Source of the DNA: Perkinsus olseni
Taxonomy: Eukaryota; Perkinsozoa; Perkinsida; Perkinsidae
Length of the DNA: 64,000 nt
NCBI GenBank assembly: GCA_013115135.1
Contig: JABANP010000036.1
Span: 1-64,000, forward strand
Direction of reading: 5' to 3'
Below, piece after piece: positions 59,123 through 64,000 of this stretch. A program made the position numbers and the translations under genes. The notes beneath the pieces were generated by a model. The model made no database searches, was not told the DNA's origin, and worked only from the letters and a program-made list of their open reading frames with translations. The stretch's first letter is position 1; each line of letters opens with the position of its first letter.

Positions 59123-60440
59123 TCAACTGCGCCCGAAGGCAGAGGAAGGACCGCCGTAAGTACTACCAATGTCTAGTCCAACTTCCTCACGACACAGCAG
59201 TCGTCCGTGGCGCCTCAGACACACAGCGAGGGAAAGAACATCAGTCGTCACCGCTCCGCTCAACTCTGTCACCAACCCACCCCACTTGAATTCCTTCCTG
59301 CTGCTCGTGCTAAGACTGACGGCTTCCTCCTGATACAGACTGCCGACACTCGTTGCCCAACCCAACCCCCTAGGCATTACCTTGCGAGTAAGAAGGGCAT
59401 AGCTGGTCCTCCCACGAGCCGCAATACAGCCCGCTGCATATGCTGTAGTCGTATCGAAGGCGTCAAGACGACTAGGAGTGCTCACATGGCCGCCTCTCGT
59501 AGCTGCAAAACAACGTCTTTCTGTGAGGACCAGAACTGTTCACAGTGATGATGGTTCCCTCCAGAAGGCCGCCTAGCCCTACCTACCACATCTTGCCTTA
59601 ATCGCAGCCCTATCTACCCCTAGGTAGTCAGCATGCCCCCATACAAGTACCTTACGTCAATGAGAACTGGCCACAGTCTACCACTGATTTCGTCTCCCAC
59701 CTGACCGTCAAGATTGACACACAGACTGTGGAACGCCCCTGTTGCCAGACGTGAAGCCACAAGCTCCTCACTAGGCCCTATACATACCGGCGTCACCTGC
59801 GAATACAAAGTCGAACAGAGGGGTACAGGGAACATCTCTACCTCTTGGATGACTTCTCTAAAATTGCCCACTCCGCACTGACCATACTCGTTCCTACCGA
59901 AAGCATACACCCGCCCTTGAGAACACCGCAACAGCGCGTGACCGGCTCCGACTGAAACCTGACCATCAGCTTTCCTCGGTCATAACAGCTTCATCAGACA
60001 GCAGTTTTAGCTACTCTATAGGCCGTCGCCTCTCAAGCCCCTTCAATTCTACCTCGTCTATTCTTCGGTTCCCGAATACTCTCCCTTCCAGCACGACCGG
60101 CGCGCTCACCAGAGCGCTGTGTAGCTTCCCAGTCGACCTCTCGCCGACCTAGCACATGCACCATACTCCGCTCAATCGCAGACCATCACCTCACCCTGCG
60201 GTGGCCATCTCTAGAGAATGGCCGTTCCGAGTGGATACCGGACGATGGGTCCGCGAGGATGATACCTCCCATGATATCCAGCAGCCCTTTCGCGTCCGTC
60301 ATCAGTGTAGCCATCCACCACCAAGTCAGCGAACGGTGCCCCATAGACGAGTACTCTGGTACGCGTCTCCACCGGGGGCTGCAGTCGGAGGCCTTCACCT
60401 ACAGAACCGCCAGCAGCCTCTAGCAGACCCCTGCGGCACT
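59123..60440 (-). CDS. RCC1-repeat protein (partial model)
   Basis: A clear RCC1 blade pair in the exon 59949-59690: VSVGAGHALLRCSQGRVYAFG, NEYGQCGVGNF, then RLATGAFHSLCVNLDG. A later exon (about 59480-59130) reads AAYAAG-type and ARGRTSYALLTRK, compatible with another blade. Upstream an exon near 60420-60190 reads RVLVYGAPFADLVVDGYTDD and may be the N-terminal part. Exon order and start are not fully resolved. It lies directly upstream of, and on the same strand as, the other RCC1 gene; local duplication is possible. Confidence 0.5.
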
Positions 60441-60766
60441 ACCTTGCACGTCGAACGTAGCCGATAAAATTGTCGTCGAGTCACGAGCCAGGACATCCTC
60501 CAGAGCAGGGTCCCTACTACTACCTCGTACTGCTACCGAAGCATCTCATGCATCAAAGCAATCAGCTACTGCCACGCCCCAAACCCTATACCAATATTCA
60601 CTCACACTTAACCGAACCACAAGGTAGGAGTACGAATAGGAAACTTCGACAACATCATCGACGTCAGTAGGAGTCTAGAGGCTCAACGTAGACATAAATG
60701 GTATGGTGCTCAAATCTAATCCAGCTACAATAATGCTAGTCATCATCATCAATAATGGTGGCATCC

Positions 60767-61990
60767 TTAGAGGACTCTCTTAGCCGCCTTAGCCGCCTTC
60801 TGCCTGGCTCTGCGCTCCTTCTGACTCTGCTTGCCTCTCTTGGAAGAGTGACCAACAGTAGCCGTTGCGGACCTTTCGGGACTGCCCTCGGACTCGCCGC
60901 TGCCGTTCTTAGGATGATGATGCTTCTTTCCGGACTTGTTCTTGGCCTCCTTATCCTGGGCCCGCTGTTGGGTTTGGACTTGGTTGTAGAACAATTGTCG
61001 TATCTGCTGTTCAGCTTGCTTCCGCTGTATGTTCTGGACGAGGGCCTCCATCAACCTCTCGGTCTTCTCGGGCTCGCTGGTAGTAGTGGTACTACCAGCC
61101 GCCCCAGTGGCGGGATGCTCTGCCTCAGCAGCAGTGGAAGGCACCTCCCCAGTCGTGTCCTTCTCCGCCTCCACCTTGACTTCGGTCTTCTCTACAATCG
61201 CCGGTTGAGGAGCGCTCTCGACATCTTCAGCAGATTCGGGCGACGCGGTGCTAACTGCTACCGTCTGCTTCTCAGGGGTAGTGGTCACGGGTGCTTCCTC
61301 GACCTTGGATACTGCCGCGTCGGTGGTAGTGGTCACGGGTGCTTCCTCGACCTTGGATACTGCCGCGTCGGTGGTAGTGGTCACGGGTGCTTCCTCGACC
61401 TTGGATACTGCCGCGTCGGTGGTAGTGGTCACGGGTGCTTCCTCGACCTTGGATACTGCCGCGTCGGTGGTAGTGGTCACGGGTGCTTCCTCGACCTTGG
61501 ATACTGCCGCGTCGGCGGTAGTGGTCACGGGTGCTTCCTCAAGCTTCACCGCTTCCACATGGGTTGTGACAGTCGCCGACTCAACGGTCTGCTCAGCAAC
61601 TACAGGCTCATTAGTACCTTCCCGCCCCTCTTTAGTGACAACCTCCGGAACCACCGTCTCCTCAGCAATCGGAGCAGGCTTGGGCTCGGGTGTAGGTGCG
61701 GCAGTAGTAGTGGGGGTAGGAATTGGGCTGCTCTCAGCCTCCTGATTTTTCGACGGCACCGCGGCCACACTAGCAGCAGTGACTTCGGAGACAGCTTCTA
61801 CTGGCTTCTTTGAGCTCATACCCTCAGGGGCCTCCTTCACAGGAGCGACCTCAGGGACATCAGCTGGCTTCACCGAGGCTGCAGTGGCAGCGGCCTGGGG
61901 AGCTGGGAGCGTGGTAGGCTTAGTGCTTCGCGCTGGTGGCGGGGTCGGAGTCTTAGACGATCCGAAGCAGGAAGAGCAGGAGTTTCCCAT
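60767..61990 (-). CDS. N-myristoylated-type protein with 16-residue repeats
   Basis: A single-exon 407-residue protein. The start MGNSCSSCFGSS fits N-myristoylation at Gly2 with palmitoylation at Cys5 and Cys8, so attachment to a membrane is likely. The middle is Pro/Ala/Thr/Val/Glu-rich, with six tandem copies of a 16-residue unit (KVEEAPVTTTTDAAVS). The C-terminal part has a helix (LMEALVQNIQRKQAEQQIRQ) and a very basic tail (SQKERRARQKAAKAAKR). Low complexity explains long open frames on the opposite strand. In alveolates such lipidated acidic-repeat proteins are often cortical or cytoskeletal, but no family is assigned. Confidence 0.8.
   Translation of the reverse strand: MGNSCSSCFGSSKTPTPPPARSTKPTTLPAPQAAATAASVKPADVPEVAPVKEAPEGMSSKKPVEAVSEVTAASVAAVPSKNQEAESSPIPTPTTTAAPTPEPKPAPIAEETVVPEVVTKEGREGTNEPVVAEQTVESATVTTHVEAVKLEEAPVTTTADAAVSKVEEAPVTTTTDAAVSKVEEAPVTTTTDAAVSKVEEAPVTTTTDAAVSKVEEAPVTTTTDAAVSKVEEAPVTTTPEKQTVAVSTASPESAEDVESAPQPAIVEKTEVKVEAEKDTTGEVPSTAAEAEHPATGAAGSTTTTSEPEKTERLMEALVQNIQRKQAEQQIRQLFYNQVQTQQRAQDKEAKNKSGKKHHHPKNGSGESEGSPERSATATVGHSSKRGKQSQKERRARQKAAKAAKRVL
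61278..61561 (-). repeat. 48-bp coding minisatellite, six units
   Basis: gtagtggtcacgggtgcttc starts at 61278, 61326, 61374, 61422, 61470 and 61518. The first four are identical; later ones vary slightly. The 48-bp period keeps all frames open on both strands. Confidence 0.93.
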
Positions 61991-62099
61991 GGAAAAATAT
62001 AGGGTAAATCAGGAGCCACAGCAGAAGGACCTTAAAGAGAAGTCTTATGACAACCACACCAGCAGAAGTGCACGAAAAATTGCATGAAAAGTGACGCCT

Positions 62100-62516
62100 T
62101 GACAAGAAGGGGGTCCTTGTCACGACTGGGCTTCGACCTTAGATACGACGGTCCTATGACGACCTTCTCCAACTGGGGAACTCAACAGCACTGTTTAGAA
62201 AAGGACACAATACTCACGAGCCGATGGGCATCTAAGCTTTTGTTGAAGACTCGATAGCAGTAGTCGTAGTGGTTGTTATGATGATGATCGCCTAACGTCA
62301 ATAATATGTACCGAATAGCGGCAACATACAGCATTAATTAGGGACGACAATAGTAACCAACGGTGATGATGATGATGACGACGAGAAGGATCTACGACGA
62401 CCCTCCTTGCAGTACACAGTCATAGGAGGAGAAGGACGGATAAAAAGAATAGAGGATACAGTCTTAGGCGGGAGGAGAACAATAGACGTTGTAAAAGACT
62501 ACTGCTGCTAAGTAGC
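62100..62516. other. Intergenic region with a GAT/GAC-rich simple repeat
   Basis: A ggtgatgatgatgatgacga tract near 62361-62385 and a related one near 62270. No gene seen. It separates the CDC14-like gene's 3' end from the lipidated protein's 5' flank. Confidence 0.5.
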
Positions 62517-64000
62517 CTAGTACTCGTCGACAGTACTCGCTTCACTGACGCGAATGCTGCTTGGGGTATTATCCAAGAGGCACGATCGTTTAGCAGGAGG
62601 AACTGTCAAGGCCTGGACCTTAGCCGCAGGTGGCTTGATGTCATCAGTCGAGTAGGTCTTGCGCTTAGGCGAGGGAGTCGGTTTAGCCACCCCTTGCTGC
62701 TGCGGCCTCGCACCGTGGCCTGAAGTTATCAAACACTATTGCCCATCCACAAAATAATTCCTCAGGGCGTTCCGAACAAGTCTTTAGAGGTGTTCTAATA
62801 GCCGCGTTCAATTCCCTGCACGCTCCAAGTGACATCAAATGCCTACGTTTGGACAGCGCTTTCTTGAACTCTTCGACAGCCTCGTCAAGCTCCTTCGACC
62901 CTTTGATCTCGCATCCACCGCGCACGTACTCAGCCTGCTGAATACTCGTCAGGCTGCCCGGCCGCACAATACGTAGCCAGCCATGCAAGGCTCCGTACTC
63001 TCCCTCGGGCCTGAGCGATGATACAGCTCCCAACAGCAGCAGCCGGCGCAGCCTCGCCTGTTACCAGTCGAGAGCGTGGACGATGGCATGGGCAATAAGG
63101 ACAAGCGTCCGACCAAGGCCAGCATGGCAATGCAGAGCAATGGCCGCGTCAGGACGCTTCTTCAACACCTAAGCCCTCTGGCGTCTCGCAGCCAGCGGTT
63201 ATGCTGGCCTTTACCTCCGTCATAGCTTTATATGCAGTAGTCAGAATATCTGCGCTCGGTATGCCTCCGTCCCCCAAGGGAATGTCCGTATGCTCAATGG
63301 ACTCAGGCAAGATCGCATCAGGGTCGTACCACCCTGAAGGAACGCCAAAAATCGTCTAGCTACAGGGCGCCAGACCGACGCCATCACCCTGGCTCCTAAC
63401 CCATGCTATTACGCGTCTCATCGTTCCTCTCGAGCATCTGATTGATCCTCAGTATAAGGCCAACCTTGAGCTCCTGCAGCTTCGCCACCAGACTAACATC
63501 ACTGGATTCTTCCGCCCGTGGCAGCGTAGTAGGAGTCGTTGGCACTGCCAATCTAGGCTCTAGCATCACATCCGAGTCGACATCTGGGAAAAGAGTGGTA
63601 CGACCTAAAACAGTCCGCAGCAATCCAGCTTACCAGATCTACTAATTAGACTGGTCCTGCTGAATCCATCATCAATGGTGACAGGATCCGGCATCGCCAG
63701 GAAGAGCCCCGGTACCACCCATGTCGCGCTGTACTTCAATCTCAATGACCGCCACTGCGCCACGTCCGGGTACCACCCCATTCGTCGCGCAATGAGCAGC
63801 CCGCGAGCGCAATCGATCGGCTTCAACGCCGCAGCTTTCGGAGTAGATACGTACACAAACGGGTTGGGGAAATCGGCTATGCCAGCAGCAGAAAACTTCT
63901 CGCAGGTCTCCTCGCAGGAATACCCTCTCCTCAAAACCAGATAGCACATGAGCATCGTAACAGCATTGGAAGCCGCCGCCACGAAAGGGGAGGAAATCAT
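62517..64000 (-). CDS. CDC14-type dual-specificity phosphatase, N terminus outside the window
   Basis: N-terminal domain: NAVTMLMCYLVLRRGYS, then NPFVYVST, PIDCARGLLIARRMGW and ATWVVPGLFLAM, matching the CDC14 DSPn domain. After a 29-nt intron (63605-63633) the catalytic half follows: KVGLILRIN, YDPDAILPESIEHTDIPLGD, and the P-loop ALHCHAGLGRTLVLIAH with Cys and Arg of HCx5R intact. A 55-nt intron then leads to GWLRIVRPGSLTSIQQAEYV. A Lys/Pro-rich tail with PSPKRKT and PPAKR, possibly nuclear localisation signals, ends at 62517. CDC14 removes phosphate from CDK sites and acts at mitotic exit, cytokinesis or cilia. The start lies beyond 64000. Confidence 0.88.

Noticed and set aside
60755..61813. 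Long plus-strand frame of 352 codons opposite the lipidated repeat protein
   Set aside because: It is a shadow of the 48-bp repeat and low-complexity composition. The minus-strand frame has an ATG, a myristoylation-type start and sensible composition.
1..64000. CRISPR arrays, rRNA, tRNA or spliced-leader genes
   Set aside because: I looked for regular spaced repeats, tRNA boxes and the dinoflagellate/Perkinsus leader ending TTGGCTCAAG and found none that stand up.

Overview
The window is eukaryotic nuclear DNA. Most cellular coding exons are interrupted by very short GT-AG introns, typically 29-65 nt (for example 53693-53738, 54788-54838, 29718-29763, 63605-63633). Gene density is high, intergenic gaps are small, and two LTR retroelements occupy the left end. 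Compact introns, tandem families of secreted Cys-rich proteins, a polycystin-type channel, and a Pao-like retroelement suggest an alveolate-like protist. Perkinsus or a relative is my best guess, but that is inference and no rRNA or spliced-leader gene is present to confirm it.

Layout: 1-6595 is a minus-strand LTR retroelement (LTRs 1-307 and 6282-6595) with Gag, protease, RT, RNase H and integrase spread over several frames, most like BEL/Pao. 7073-9432 is a second, plus-strand element with 245-bp LTRs. It keeps Gag and integrase but has lost protease, RT and RNase H.

10174-27482 holds five dispersed copies (10174, 12756, 18468, 24967, 27102) of a gene for a secreted protein of about 126 residues with 14 cysteines. 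Copies 2 and 3 each head a duplicated unit of 5-6 kb that also carries a multi-exon polycystin/PKD2-like cation channel gene (about 14062-17080 and 19858-23390). A ~600-bp element with terminal inverted repeats lies between the units, directly upstream of copy 3.

28138-30510 (minus) encodes a low-complexity protein with repeated TQPM motifs. 31.4-36.9 kb and 37.06-41.46 kb are two copies of a further duplication carrying minus-strand coiled-coil genes, including a clear two-exon, MGN-starting (probably myristoylated) protein of 90 and 99 residues. A Q/P/G-rich coiled-coil gene follows at 41747-42741.

43090-53063 (minus) is a head-to-tail array of three multi-exon genes of an unrecognised family. 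Each protein (about 600 residues) appears to be built from three diverged internal repeats. This is the most novel feature of the window.

53565-64000 (minus) is a conserved housekeeping block: a MOCS3/Uba4-type E1-rhodanese, a disordered coiled-coil protein, two RCC1-repeat genes (one with a secretory-type N terminus), an N-myristoylated protein with a 48-bp coding minisatellite, and a CDC14-type phosphatase cut by the window end.

Several otherwise conserved genes carry single one- or two-base frame breaks, some in G runs. Some of these may be assembly indels rather than true pseudogenes, so frame-broken genes are called with that caveat.
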